From the NCBI RefSeq assembly GCF_000247695.1, contig NW_004624732.1:23547303-23611302 (forward strand): a DNA stretch of 64,000 bases. Direction: 5' to 3'. Below the pieces are notes generated by a model, which ran no database searches, was not told where the DNA came from, and was given only the letters and a program-made list of their open reading frames with translations. Numbering within the stretch: position 1 is the first letter of the stretch; each line of letters starts with the position of its first letter. Positions 35,730-48,894 of the stretch are shown here, piece by piece. A program made the position numbers and the translations under genes. This stretch comes from Heterocephalus glaber (Eukaryota; Chordata; Mammalia; Rodentia; Bathyergidae).

Positions 35730-36520
35730 ATTTAGAACCTGCCTCTTACAGAATTCCTTCATTGGGTTTAGCATAGGCTGTTTTCCATATACAAGAAACC
35801 TCAGCCTCATTTAAGAGAAAAGAGGCTTTATGGTCATGTTAAGGGTGTAACCTAGAGTCCTGATATTTCATTTGTAACTGGATATAAAATTTACCATATT
35901 TGTGTTTGAAAGCTGATTCAAATTCTATTTCATTTAGGTACTTATTCATTTTGCTGAAGAAGTACTTATGGGCTTGGCATTGGTGATGATGGGGGAAATG
36001 TTAGATGTGAGAGGTTGTAGAGAGAGAGTCCATTCGTTACATTTTTAAGGGCTGTGAAGTCACTTTGTATATGTTTGAATCACAGTTCCACTCCTTTTTC
36101 TGTGTGTATGGTAAGATGCTTTTGGCTGAGAGTCACTGAAAACAGACTCAACTGACTTAATTATTGTAAGGAAATTTAATATCAGATAAATTTAATATCT
36201 CAGTAGTAGTTGAAGGAATGTTTAAAGAAAAAGAGTATCTACTTGTGTGTTTTACTTGGGAGGATCTGTCTTAGAAGCTCCCAGCAGACCTTTTGTGCAT
36301 CACATTGGCCAGATAGCTTTGTGTGCCCACTCCAGCACCTTTGGAAAATGGAATGAGTGTCCATGATTGCTTTTTATTATGCTGCTCAACCTACTGGTCT
36401 CAAGAAGGGAGTCAGCTTCCCCCACATGGGTGTGTGACCAGGTGAAGGATAAGTATAGGGATGGAACTGAGGTAATATGAATGTTAATTAATAATCTGTA
36501 CAATCTGCTTTACTGTGTTG
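35730..36520 (+). other. unique intronic sequence
   Basis: No gene or repeat recognised. Confidence 0.45.
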
Positions 36521-36529
36521 AGCTTTTCT

Positions 36530-36655
36530 GACATCTCCAGGCCTCAGTTTCCTCATCTGTAATGTTGGGATAATTAGTTGAGTTATTATGAGCAACAAGT
36601 AAGAGAATGGGTTTAAAGTTATCACAAGTCTGTCATATACTAAGTACTCACATGT
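36530..36655 (+). mobile_element. MIR SINE fragment
   Basis: GGCCTCAGTTTCCTCATCTG is the conserved MIR core. Confidence 0.65.
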
Positions 36656-36879
36656 TAGTGGTTGTTGTCAGCACATGGTTCCTGTCTTCAAGGAGATCAT
36701 AGCCAGTGCAGGTGGGGCTGATAAATGAGCAAACAGTTGCAGCAGCAGTAGTGTATACAATAACAGAAATACATGGCATTCTGTGGGAAGACCGAAGAAG
36801 AACAGAATAATACTTCTCAGAGGAATTCAGGGTTTTAAAGATTGGATACTTTTTGCAAAGTATCATTTGTAAGGTCATA

Positions 36880-37640
36880 AAGAAATAAAAGATTCAGACT
36901 TGACCTTTGAGAAATAATTCTTAAGGAAAGACTTTAATGCCAAGTCAAGTCAGGAAGGCATGGCTGCTACGCAACTTGCTTGTAACCACAGACAGTTCAG
37001 TTAGCCTATTGGTGCAGTGCAGAGTTAGATGAGATGATTACTTATGAGCCGTCAAGCTGTACTGTCTTGTATGACTTAACACAGATGGTTTTGTAGTCAA
37101 GGGCTATTTCTTGTGATTCTAATCTTACATGGTGCTGAGCAGGCCCCTGGTTTGTAAGTTCTTTTAGTATGGAGACAACTCCCTTGTTACAGCTGGACTC
37201 AGAGCCTGGTGCATGGTAGATACTCAACAAATACTGGTTACATGAGTGATCTCAGGAACTCAGCAAGTGTTACTGGTTGCTTTATCAAAACTGGAAACTT
37301 ATTTTAGCCTCCTCCCCTTTTTCTTAATCATAGATTAAGATTTCTTACTCAGAGTCTAAGGTACATGTCAGGCTTTATTTGACACTTAAAATAGTAAGAA
37401 CAGAGTGTATTAGCTTTACACTAGCAAAACTTTGGAGTTTGGCTTCTTTATTTTTTAATTGAGGAAAAAAGTGAAGTGATTTGGGCTTTATAAAACAATA
37501 GTATTCTTGTTATTCCTTAGAAGGGAAGGGGAATGAATGCCAGCCCATTGTCTTGTGTTCGACCAGAGCTTCAATGACCTTACATTTGAGTATTTCTTAA
37601 TATGACAGACACATTTGTAAGTTATATTATTGTAATTTAA
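36880..37640 (+). other. intronic sequence, possible L2/MIR traces
   Basis: GCCTGGTGCATGGTAGATAC and CTCAACAAATACTGG near 37203-37238 look like an old L2 or MIR tail. Otherwise nothing recognised. Confidence 0.35.
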
Positions 37641-37644
37641 TAGC

Positions 37645-37855
37645 TACCACCTATTGTTTGCTTGCTATGTGTTAGGCATTTCATCTGCCTTACCTCATTT
37701 AGACTGTGTAATACCCCTGTAGGGCAGATGGTGCTATCCTGATTTTATACAAGAGGTAACTAAGGCCCAGAAATATGAGGTAATTTTTGCTAGTGATTAC
37801 AGAACTGGGATTTCAATGTAGATCTCTCTGATTTCCTAGCCTGTAGTTGCTTCTA
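37645..37855 (-). mobile_element. MIR SINE, antisense
   Basis: CTATGTGTTAGGCATTTC, ACCTCATTTAGACTGTG and AACTAAGGCCCAGAAATATG follow the reversed MIR order. Confidence 0.8.
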
Positions 37856-37859
37856 AGAT

Positions 37860-39525
37860 CAGGGGTCAGCAGATTTTTTCTTAAAAAGCAAGATAGGTAA
37901 ATAGTTTAGGCTCGTGAACCATATGACTTTCTTGCAAATAATAAGCTAACTTGGTTCATTGTATCACAGAAGCAGCCCCACATAATACATAAGTGAACAG
38001 GTGTGGCTACGTTCCTATAAAACTTGATTTGCAGAAACTTGTCTTGGGCCCTGGACTAGAACATCAAGCACTTTCTCTGTGTCACTTAGCTAAAGACTTT
38101 TTCTTCACTGGTGGGAACCATTAGTGCTTCATCTGGAGGAAGAGGAATAAGGATTATAATTTGCATATAATTTGGAAATGGGGGCAATTAATTTAGATTA
38201 GAAGATAGCTTGTTTTAATATTTTTCAAGAAAGTGTGCCTTTTTTTAGTTCCCTCATTCAGACTCATTGTGATCATTTTGAATTCAATTAGCCTGTTACT
38301 GATTATCTACATGATCTGGCCTTGGACTTTCTTGCCTGGTACAAGCATTTAGTTATTTAAATATTCATGCATCCAGAACACCGCCAGGGCCACACCATTG
38401 ATTGTTACAACTTGGAAGGACTGCAGTGCCTTCCTCATTGCAACACCTAAAGTTAAAAAGTACTTAACCATATGTCAGATGCTGCCCAGGAGCTGGGCAT
38501 ACGGAGTATATGGTCCCTGGGCTGACATCATATGACCAGTGCCCAGGCTGTCTGGATCTGTCCAATCTGCTATGTGTCAACTTCATCCTTGTGAACTTTT
38601 ATCTTAAGGTCTATGCTATGTTCCTTGTATTTGAAATTTGAAATCTGTGGGTTCTCTGTCAACCTGTGGAGTTTCCTCTACTTTAAAGCATTTTGTGGCC
38701 TGACTGGAGGGGCAGTTAGAGCATGAGAGGACAGTGCACGGTTACACAATGTATGATAGGAAATAATTCAATATAAATTGTTCCATGGGAATGTATATAA
38801 GTGCCATAGTGTGAAGATGAAACAGTTAGGGTGTGCTTAGCTGGAGAGCCTTTGATGGGAAGGTGGATTAAATAGAGCATGAGGAGTCAAAAGGAGTAAG
38901 TTGCAGTAAGTCATGAGCAGCCTCTCTTCCCTTCTGCTTCTCCTTCTCTGGCAAAAGTGGCTCAGTAGACTGCAAAAGGGTTAGTCTCTTCTAAGCTGTT
39001 TTTCAGAGCACGATGTTGCCCCTGGATCAAGTACATTTATGGTAGGAGGGGCATGTAATAACAGATAAGGGAGAGACCTCTCATTTCCCTTGCCTGTCTC
39101 CCTATCTTGGGTTTCATTAAAGTTTTTATCCACCCATCCCCCTGTGTCATTGAGAGGAGAGCCAGGGAAGATTATTGGATTCAGATTAAGTGACATAGGT
39201 TTCCTTTTCTGTCCGTCTTCTGGATGCCGTCACCAAGTGACACCTCCTTTCAGATACTGTCCACTCTTCCCAGAGTTGTCTTGTTGGCTGCTGGAGGTGC
39301 ATTTCTCTGGTGTAATTTAAAAAGACAGGTGCCTCTGTTGTAAATAGAAAATACACAGTGAGCAGCACTAAACAAAAGCAAAAATACCTTAGGGCTAGTT
39401 ATTTCAAGAAAATTCATGTGGATGGTCAGGTAAAAATGGTGTCCTTGGTATAAGTAATTAATAGTGTTTCTTCCTATATGTTTTTATTCAGATGCAAGAG
39501 CAACAAATTGTATTGGAAATAATTT
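37860..39525 (+). other. unique intronic sequence
   Basis: No gene or clear repeat seen. Confidence 0.5.
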
Positions 39526-39529
39526 AGAT

Positions 39530-39745
39530 TTAAGTCTGAACCATCAAGATTTCCATCCTGGCTCTGCCACTTAGACTTTTGAGTGTGTGGGGACCTTTCT
39601 CACTCTGAACATATTTCCTCACTTGTGAAATGAGTCTGATGATATCTTGTGCATAGCTATCTGGAGGATTCAGTGAGCCTGTACATATGGTGTGCCAGCA
39701 TAGTGCTGTGTATGTAGCATGTGGTCAGTAAAAGGACGCTGATTA
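39530..39745 (+). mobile_element. MIR SINE
   Basis: CATCCTGGCTCTGCCACTTA, then TTTCCTCACTTGTGAAATGA and a late AGTGCTGTGTATG block. Confidence 0.75.
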
Positions 39746-40194
39746 AGATATTACATAGTTATTGGGTCAAATGATAGTGAGATTTGTAGCAAGTTAACTT
39801 TTGTGTGGGACTAAGGTTGCAAGTCTTCTTGTAACTATGCCTGTGCCCTAGGATAGAGGCCTCACATCTTTTGTAATAAGATGTTAATCCTTAAGTTGTA
39901 CAGTCTTGATACTAAAGTTCCTCAGCTGAGCAGCAGCTGGCTGAGAATTCTGTGAAGGATGAATTTAAAATTATAAATGAACCCATTAATTGAGAATCTC
40001 TGTTTTAGGAGAATTTCATATTTTTCTTTTTTTTTTAAAACACAAATTTATACATTGCCTTGTTTTAGAAAACTAAAACTTAAATAGGGATGCAGATAAT
40101 AGAAGAAATCATAAATTGAATGTCAAAGCAAATGAAAAGAAACAGCTGAGGTGAGAACATGGGGCTATCAATGAGGGTGATGAATACATGATGG

Positions 40195-40440
40195 CTTGTG
40201 TTTACTAATAACTGACATTTATTAAGTGCTCATTGTGTTCCAGACACTTAAGTGCATTGCAGGCATTGCCTCATTTAATCATGGTGTAGGTGCTATATGG
40301 TAAGCCCTGTGATTATTCTCATTCTCAGTTGGAGAAACTGCCCGAGAGAAACAAGGAAACTTGTCTCAGGTTATATGACTAGAAAGTGTCAGAGGCAGGA
40401 TTTTAATTTGGAGCCCACCTCTGAACAGTGTGCAGGACTT
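40195..40440 (-). mobile_element. MIR SINE, antisense
   Basis: ACATTTATTAAGTGCTCATT, TTGCCTCATTTAATCATGG and AGTGTCAGAGGCAGGATTT in reversed MIR order. Confidence 0.8.
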
Positions 40441-40649
40441 TATAATTTTGCAGTAGTATTGCTAGCACCATTTGTTAGAGCATAAAGAAAAGGGTGTAAG
40501 GATATACTCCATAGTTAATGATTTGAAAGACCACATCCCGAGTAGGAAGAGAGAAGCATCTCATTTTGTACTTTAATAAATAAAACATACAGTAGTTAAG
40601 ATCAGTGTATTTGAAATAATTTTTGCTCCTAGTAGACTCATAACTATGT

Positions 40650-40800
40650 GTACTTTTAAAACCTTTTATTTTGGAAAATATTCAGACTACTGGAACATTT
40701 CAAAAAACAGTGCAAAGAATTTTCATGTATGTTTCCCCCGACCCCATTGTTCTCTTCAGTGTTTATCATTCTGTCTATACACATATTAGTGCTGTTTCAA
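40650..40800 (-). mobile_element. old L1 3' fragment (tentative)
   Basis: TTCAAAAAACAGTGCAAAGA and ATTTTCATGTATGTTTCCC resemble old L1 3' UTR sequence. Confidence 0.4.
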
Positions 40801-40904
40801 CTGTTCGTGAGTTATAGACACAATGCTCCATTGCTCCTACATATTTGTGTGTTTTCTAAAAACAAAGATATTTATTTATGTAATCTTATTATATAGTTAT
40901 ATCT

Positions 40905-41060
40905 TAATCTTCTTTTTTTCCCCATTCCCCTCTCCTCCCTTCAACCCTTCTTCCCCTCCCCATTTATAAAAGCTTTGTTTCCATTTTTTTCTCTTCCATT
41001 CTTTTTTTAAAAATCTCTTTTCCTTTCCTTTTCTTCCCCTACCCTTTGCTTGCTCCCCTT
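40905..41060. repeat. pyrimidine-rich tract
   Basis: About 150 bases of almost pure C/T on the + strand. Confidence 0.7.
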
Positions 41061-41089
41061 TCCATTTGAACATGTTCTTCTTATTTAAA

Positions 41090-41800
41090 CCATAGTAGGA
41101 TCAATAGACTCCTAATACCTATTGATAAACTTTATTCACGTTTTACCTGTTATTGTACTAATGTCCTTTATAGCAGAAGAAAAAAATTTTTTCCTTGTTT
41201 ACAGTCCCATCCAGGAGCATATACTGCCTTAGATTTCATATCTGTGTAGTTTTCCTGGCCCTGGAACATTTTGTCAATTGTTTTTCCTTGTCTATCTGAA
41301 CATTTTTAGAGAGTACAGTTCTTTTCTTTTGTGTTGGCCTTGAGCTTTTTTGATGGTCCTCCTGGTTGGGTGAAGCTTGCCCAATTTGGACAAGAATGCT
41401 GCAGAAGTGATTATATCCTTCTCGGTGCCTCATATAGGGAGTTGCACAGTATCTCCCTGTTCTATCTGGTGAAAGAGGTATTTGCAAGGTTTCCTCAAAA
41501 AGTTTTTTTTTAAAAATAATTAATAGGTATCTTGTGGGGGATATTTTGAGACTATGTATGTTAAATATTTTGTTTCTTGTCAATCTTTCACCTACCAGTG
41601 TAAACATCCATTCAAAATTCTTGCCTCAAGCAGTTATTACTATGCTGGTTACCAAAGGGTGATTTTTTTTGTGAGGGTGTCTCAACTCTATTTAATGTTT
41701 ACCTAGTGATTTTCATCTTCAGAAGTTTTTTGTATCTTATTTGACTCCAGTTTGGGAGCTTGTGCTTTATACACATTTATGTGTGTGACACCAGGACCTG
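41090..41800 (+). other. unique intronic sequence
   Basis: Nothing recognised; the open frames here do not look like protein. Confidence 0.4.
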
Positions 41801-41839
41801 GATGCTGCTGACATCCAGAGGGAGAAGTGAGGGTATTTC

Positions 41840-41995
41840 TTTATCTTATGGTCTGAGTACATCTCCCAAAGCTTCATGTGCCAGAAGCTTGGTCGCCAGT
41901 GTGGGGATATTGAGAGGTAGTGGGACTGTAAGGTGTGAGAAGTTAATTATATTGTGGGAGCTGTACTGGTGGAAAGTATTAATGCTGCAAATAGG
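41840..41995 (+). mobile_element. MaLR LTR fragment (tentative)
   Basis: TCATGTGCCAGAAGCTTGG, then ATATTGAGAGGTAGTGGGAC, recall a 5' MaLR portion. Confidence 0.45.
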
Positions 41996-42221
41996 TTAGG
42001 TCCCTTGAAAATGACTTGTTATAAGGGATTCTGACACCTTCCCGGAATCCCTCTTGTGTGTGTATTGCTTACCAGTCTTGCATACACTCCTACCATTGTG
42101 ATGCAAAGGGTGATTTTTACAATGCTATAATGCTGTAATTATAATGCTATAATTCCTTCATTTTTTAAAAGTTGGCTCCATTTATTTTAAAATGTATGTT
42201 CTATGTCTATTTGTATAAGAA

Positions 42222-42316
42222 CAGGTTTTTTGTTTTTTTCAGCGACAGGGATCAAACCCAGAGTCTTACCCATGCTAGGCAAGTGTTCTACCACTGAGCT
42301 ATACCCTCATCCCCCA
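42222..42316 (-). mobile_element. ID-like SINE, antisense
   Basis: GGGATCAAACCCAGAGTC and TACCACTGAGCTATACCC. Confidence 0.8.
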
Positions 42317-42319
42317 AAA

Positions 42320-43900
42320 TATATATTTTTATGGTTGTACCCCAAAAAACTACTGCAAAGGAAGAAAAAAAGTTTCAAATTAATCTTATTTGGGTGCATT
42401 TATATTTATTAATTACTGAAGGCAACCTAATACTTTGTTGGACATAAAGTAATGTGATGAAGTTTGGTTTGGTTTCCTAGCAGCCAAAGTAGAAATGAAG
42501 TGATAGTCAGCTATTAGTTTCCATAACTCTTACGAAGGGACTATAAAAAGGCATATAATAGCAGAGTGTCTTCTGGATTTAGCAGGATGTTAAAGGCCAC
42601 TTTATGAGAAGAGGAAAAACAAAGTATACAAAATGGATGCCACAGAAGAGAGTACTGAGGGCATCCAGCTGCAGACAGAGCTCACCAGCTTGAGCTTTGG
42701 GCGGAGGGGCATTGTCAGTATTCGTTGAAGAGAAAACAAAAGCCGGCAGGCCTCATCAGGTTACCTCTTTAACAGGTTAGGTAGATGGATAGTGTGTGAC
42801 AAGGCCACTATGGTAAAGAGCTCAAAGAAATTGGGTAAACATGGCTGAGAGTAGAGATGGGAGGTCAGCCTGGAAGAGTTTGCTAAGCTATAGCTGCTTT
42901 TCACATGGGACTTTGGCAGAGAAGGGGTGCTAAAGCTGGATGTCCCCTGGGGACCAACAGAGGAGGTTATAGATGGGGAGGAAGTTCTTTGTATGAATTT
43001 TGGCTGTTATCATTTCTCTTGATGTTTTATTTCTTAAAAAGGAATAAAATAACTTTATTTTTGTTAATCCTGTTTCCCCTTAAATGACTGAGAATAGGTT
43101 CTCTTCAGGTTATGTTCAATATAGCAGAGAAGAAGATGTCTGTAGTCAGGAAAAAGAAGTGCTAATACCTGGACCAGGTCCTCTTTGGATTAGGGAAGTT
43201 GGGTTTCTCATTTGTTTTTATTTAGTCCTATTATCTTAGTCCCTCCCTACACAAAATGAGGGTAATATTTATCTTTCAGGAGAGCTGCAAGGGGAAAAAA
43301 GCATCAAACTTCACTTCTTTGGAACATCCTTTTCCTTTTTCCACATGCTTTCATGCTTATTCTAATCTCAGCGTCAGCTCATCTTAATGGGCTAAATTGG
43401 CAGGTAGTAAATAATGCTAGATATGGTTTTATTAGGCAATGATGGGTAGGTGTATGATTTTATTTGAGTCTGATGACTCTAGCCTAACTTACAGAATGTT
43501 TTTCAAAAAACAACTTTGTATTGGAAATACCTGTTAGCAACCTTTCTGATTATGGGGGGTAAGTTAGGGAGACTTTGTTTTGGACATAAATGCAGTTAAA
43601 ACTAGTTTGAGCTGAAAAGGGGTGCTACTGAGACAATTCCTGGCCAGGAGGAGGTTGAAGTCACTGTGCAGTCAACACCGGAGACTTGGCTGGGGGAAGA
43701 CCAAGCTTCTGTCTGCCTTTGTTTTGGGCTACAGGTTTCATTTCAGTGTTGTGCTCAAGTAGCTCTATCCCAGAGGAAAGAGTCTCTTCCTTCCCAGCAC
43801 AGATCCCTCAAATCCCCCCAACAAACTCCCAAACTTTTGACCTATTCTTTGTGGCCAGTGAGGAATGGCTGTACAAGAAAATGGTGGCTGCTACTCATGT
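42320..43900 (+). other. unique intronic sequence
   Basis: Several open frames exist (for example 43666-44037, +), but none has recognisable domains or splice context. Treated as non-coding. Confidence 0.45.
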
Positions 43901-43902
43901 CA

Positions 43903-44432
43903 AGTGTGTTATATTTTTGTTGCTGTGACAGAATATCTGAGAATAACAATTTAAGGGAGGAAAGGTTTATTTTGACACACAATTTCAGAGTTTCAGTCCA
44001 TGGTCAGCTGGCTGCATTGTTTTTAGGCCTGTGGTAAGATGGAAATATCATGGTAGAAGACAGTGGTGAAGGAAAGCAGATCACCTCGTAGCATCCAGGA
44101 CAACAGCGGGGAGAGAACACACACACACAGAGACAGAGACAGAGACAAAGACATACAGAGAGAGAGAGAGAGAGAGAGAAGAAAGAGGGGACCTGGGGAC
44201 AATATATATCCTTCAAAGTCATGGCCCTAATGACCTGTTTCATTCCTTTGGGCTTCACCTTCTAAGAAGCTCTTTGAATTATGAACTCATTAATGGATGA
44301 ATTCACTGATGAAGTTAGTGCTGTAATGATCTAATCACTTCCCAGAGCCCCACCTATTGAACACTGCTGCACTGGGGACCAAGTCCCCAATACATGAGGC
44401 TTAAGGGATATCTCATAGTCAAATCATAACAT
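43903..44432 (-). mobile_element. MaLR-type LTR, antisense
   Basis: TTTTTGTTGCTGTGACAGAA, GTTTATTTTGACACACAATT, AACTCATTAATGGATGAATT and a final CTCATAGTCAAATCATAACA give the reversed MaLR layout. A (CA)/(GA) simple repeat lies inside at about 44118-44180. Confidence 0.7.
44118..44180. repeat. (CA)n/(GA)n simple repeat
   Basis: Short CA run, then GAGACA and GA units. Confidence 0.9.
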
Positions 44433-44439
44433 CAGGTGA

Positions 44440-46270
44440 TGGGGTAAGGAGCATAAATTCCCTTAAAAGAGAGGGAGTTTGAGGGGTGGGGAAGTGGGCC
44501 ACGTGTGAACAGTGGAGAGTCATGAATTTCATTGAAGCTGTAAACTTCAGATTGTTTGTGAGGCTGCAAAGGTATAGTGAGAACGCCTAGACAGGCTTTT
44601 TATTCTTCAGTCTTACTACAATTTCCAGAGTTCATTAGCACTGAGAATCTTCCAGGTTAAGTAATATTCTGTAGGGCCCATGGCATTTTCCTGGTAGTCT
44701 GTAGAATGTCAAAGCCATCAGGTCCTTGTTCAGCCTCTTATTGATAGGTGTATCTGTGCTCTGTAATCTCATTGTAGTTGATAGTGAATTTAAATTTTCA
44801 GTGCAAAGAATAAAAAAAAGTTCAGCAGATGTTTGGAAGAACAACAACAATCTTATCACAGTGACTGGGCACGGGCTGCTGTCCACAAATGCTTAAGAAA
44901 AATACCCTTTGAGGTGTAAGGATTTTAGCTGGACAGGCATTCTACTCTAATAACTAGAATAATTTCCAAAATTAGAACCAAGTTTAGGAAGAAAATATGC
45001 ATTTATTTTTCTCTTAAGAGCAAAAGGTTCTCTTGGAAGGGAGAAAAATGAATGTAAGTACTATGTATTTAATAGCACTGGAAATGTTTTGCTGTACAGT
45101 CACCTTTGTGAGCTGCTTGGCCGCCTGTGAATAGCATCTAAATTGGAAATTCAAGGTCAGCTGTATAAGAGAGCCATTACTAAAGTAATATACAGGTAAA
45201 TAAAATGAATCTTCCCTCCACTCGTTTTTGGTATTAGAGGTCAGGAAAGGGTTCAGATTGCATGTGTAAGATGGGAGAGAATGCTTTTTGACAGATTGAG
45301 GGCATGGCTTTTAATTTCTAAGTGGTTTGAAGAACCATGGCTCATTGTTTGTTCATTCCAAAGTCTTAATGATATAGATTTTTTTTTTCAGACAATACTG
45401 TGGCTTTTGGCAGTGTCTGTAACTTTAATGGGCACTGGCTGGGCACAAATGGCTTGAAAATAACCAAGTTCTTTGGGACTAAATTGTGTGGCCTCTATGC
45501 GTGCTTATGTATCCATGAAAGAATCTGAATGATAATTTAAAAATCACTTGAAATAACAAATAATGGTTTTCAAATTGGGGAAAATCCCACATATCAGGAT
45601 AGGAGAATATAAAATACTATGTGTAAATATTTTCTGACATTTATCTAGATGATAGTGAACTTTGCAGCAAGTATAGTTTATAAAGTGTTTTCATTGATAT
45701 GTGGAAATGCTAATGGAATAGTGCAAATAAATAAAACAGGTGCAAAATATATAGGGAACAAGATGTTAACTATGTAAAAATGTATAGAAAAAATGGTCTG
45801 GGAGGAAATATATGGAAATGTTAAAGATATTAATTTATATAATGAAATTATAACTGGTAGGTTTTCTTGTGTTTTCTAAGTTTTTGCAGTGTTCGTAAAC
45901 AAATTTAAAATTTTTTTCTACTTAGATTGCTTTCAAGAAGACATTTGTCAGAATTATGATAGCAAAGATAAATTATCTGTGTTGCCTGCTTCATGAGAAA
46001 ATAAATGGAAGTTGGATTTGTTGCAAAAAGCAGTGCCTTTACAGGTGAATAATTGCATTTCTAAAATTAATGAGGATCACTAGTAGCATAATTTTTTTCT
46101 TGGATTCACGGTCACAGTATTTATATTATGAGTGATACCAAGAAATAGTACAGTTAGGATCAAGGATCCACTAATTGTAGTCAGCTTTTTCAGCCTCACC
46201 TTTTTGGGGCAAATTTTCATCTGGTTGTTCTAAAAAGATTAAAATATGTATCTGTAGAAAATTTCTTACA
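44440..46270 (+). other. unique intronic sequence
   Basis: AT-rich; nothing recognised. Confidence 0.5.
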
Positions 46271-46275
46271 CTTTT

Positions 46276-46359
46276 ATTTTTTTTTTGGTACTGGGTAACG
46301 AACTCAGGACCTTATGCTTGTGAGACAGGCGCAGCACCACTGAGCTAAATCCCCAGCCC
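46276..46359 (-). mobile_element. ID-like SINE, antisense
   Basis: T-run, GTACTGGGTAACGAACTCAG, then CACTGAGCTAAATCCCCAGC. Confidence 0.85.
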
Positions 46360-46604
46360 TACGGCATTTAATACATGAACTGTTTTGCTAAGTTTTGCCA
46401 GCTCCACGAGCAAACACTGCTATGAATTTAGCTTATTTTAATGACTTCATTTACTACCTTTTGCATTTAACTGTTTTTGATGGTAATTGCTGTAGATTTT
46501 TGTTTGTTTTTGCTTCAGAATTTTGGGATAGAAGATTATAAAATATGCCGTGGCTGAATGTTCAGAGTTGATTAACAACACAGTCACAGTAAGCGAAATC
46601 CGGC

Positions 46605-46720
46605 TGCTTGTTTTGATTTTTTTTTTTTTTGGTACCGGGGATCGAACTTGGGTCCTTCCACTTGCAAGGCAGGCGGTGGAACCACTGAGCTAAATCCCTG
46701 GCTCTTGGTTTGATTTTTTT
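46605..46720 (-). mobile_element. young ID-like SINE, antisense
   Basis: GGTACCGGGGATCGAACTTG to ACTGAGCTAAATCCCTGGC. Flanked by near-identical TTG(G)TTTGATTTTTT copies. Confidence 0.9.
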
Positions 46721-47289
46721 GCTTTATAGTAGAAGGAGTAATTGAAGAATAAAATGCTTGTTTATCTTTCTCAATGCATAATGGTATGTGTGAAATTGAA
46801 GGATGTTTTTTGCATATTATAGACCTCACAGAATGGAGATCCTTTGACTTTTGAGTGTATGACATTTGAGTGTATATATTGCATCTTCCTATTCCCTTCA
46901 ATAACAAAATAGCCTTGGTAAGAATTATATTATATCATTAGTTTCCAGGGATGGGGATTGGAGGAAATGGGGAATGGGTGCTAATGGGTAACACATTTCT
47001 TTCTCAGGGGATGAAGATAGTCTGGAATTAGGTAGTGGTGATGGCTGCACAGCCTGTGCCTGTAATGTAAATTACTGAACTGTATGCTTTAAAAAGATGA
47101 ACTTTATGACTTGTAAAGGTTATCCTAATATTTAAAAAAGGACTTTGAAGACAATAAAGATTCTGTATATGAAAGAATCCCATGCATATGAGAAAGCAGG
47201 TCCCGCCAACCCCTTCACTTCTCTTAATAGTAAATTACAAAAAAGTCTAGCCCTGGGAGAATGCTTAATTTTCATAGGTATTTCATAAA

Positions 47290-48092
47290 GTAAGTGTAAT
47301 AGGGTTTTCCAGAGAAACAGAACCAATAGAATATACGTAATTTTAAGAGGAGAGCTGAGCATGGTGGTGCACCCTGTAATACCAGCACTGAGGAGGCTGA
47401 GGCAGGAGAATCGCTGTGAGTTTGAAGCCACCCTGGGCTACATAGTGAGTTCAAGGCCAGCCAGGACTATGTAGTGAGACCTTGTCTCAAAAAAAAGTTT
47501 GAGGAGGGGCCGGGGATTTAGCTCAGTGGTGCCGCCACCTGCCTCGAAAGTATAAGGTCCTGAGTTCGATCCCAGGTACCAAGAAAAAAAATTTTTTTTA
47601 AAGAGGAGATTGATTAGATGGACCCACACGATCAGAGGCTGGATCTCTACAATGGTTGCCAGCAGGCTCAAGAGCCAGGAAAACTGGCAGCTGTTCTGTC
47701 TAAGAAGCTGGAAGCCTCGGAACAAGAGGGATCAATGATATACCCCTTTTGAGACTGAAGGCTAAAGAGTTGCTAGTGCAAAACTGTGTTCAAAGGCTGA
47801 AGAATCTGAAGTCTGGCATTTATGAGTGATGGCCTCAGCAGAAAACCCTCACCCACTCAAGAAGGATTGGGTATGCACCTGCTCCTGTGAGCTGCCCATT
47901 TCTGCTTTTTCCTTTCATCCAGTCTACTGTTGGATGGTGTGGTCCATGTTCAGTTTGGGTTTTCCCCCCTTACCTGGCTGAATCACATGTCAGTCATCTC
48001 TGGAAACCCAGACAAACTCTGAAGTGTTCTTTAGCGATTTTCTAGGCATAGCTCAGTCACATTGACATTGAAGATTAATAACTATCACAGTA
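47290..48092 (-). mobile_element. ERVL/MLT2-like LTR, split by SINEs (tentative)
   Basis: It opens GGGTTTTCCAGAGAAACAG and AACCAATAGAATATACG and resumes after the SINEs with AGATTGATTAGATGGACC. It ends near CATTGAAGATTAATAACTAT. Family from memory. Confidence 0.45.
47345..47609 (+). mobile_element. adjacent B1-like and ID-like SINEs
   Basis: A B1-like body (47350-47490) is followed by a young ID body (47505-47590). AAGAGGAGA occurs just before the first and just after the second, so the pair may share one target duplication. Confidence 0.75.
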
Positions 48093-48099
48093 AAAAAAG

Positions 48100-48890
48100 C
48101 CATGTGATTAAGTGATATGAGTCTTACATCTAAATATTGTTATGAAGTGACAATCTAAGGACGTGGTTAATACTGTGTTCTCAAAGGTCTGTTTTAATAG
48201 GTGTTATTGAGAGTGCATTAATAAAGACTGTATGTTTCTTAAACTTTGGAACGACACATATTAGATATCAACTGAAAGAAAGATGAAAGGGGAAGTACAT
48301 GAGTACTGAATTCATAGTAAAGTTTTTGTAGTTTTTAACAGGCAATTACTTTTTATGATTTTGAAACAAAAAGTGAAAAGAACACTAATATTCTTTGAAC
48401 ATCGTTATGTGCTATATCTTGTAAAAAGTGCTTTTTATCATAAGAACTATTATTTTTAACCTCATTTTAAATTTGAGGAAACTTAAACCTTAATCTTCTC
48501 TTGCCCCTGAAGAATTGTATGAGTGAGTGGCTTTGTAAGAAGTTCCCGAAGAACAGGACGGGAAATAACTTGTCAGTACAATACTGCCCAGAGATGCCCA
48601 GGCCTTGAGGAACAGCCTCTCAGCATTTCTGTGGATATAATGTGTTGGAATCACAATGAGCTATACATGCTATTCTATAGCCTGTTGTTTGTTGCTTTAT
48701 TTTACTCTCTAAAAATGGTAGCAGGTTACATTTTCTTGTTAAAATATGGTCATTTCTCTGGCTTCATGGTATTACAGTACTTTATGTACTATGGTTTACC
48801 TCATTTGTCGGCCATTGATAGAGATTTAGGTCATTTGCAAATATTTGCCAGTTCAACTACATTTTAATGATTTTAATGATTGTCTCATGT
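48100..48890 (+). other. unique intronic sequence
   Basis: No feature recognised. The 114-codon open frame at 48523-48867 has no domain I can name. Confidence 0.4.
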
Positions 48891-48894
48891 AGTA

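Noticed and set aside
43666..44037. Possible small gene (123 codons)
   Set aside because: No domain, no splice or promoter signals, and its 3' part runs into a MaLR LTR.
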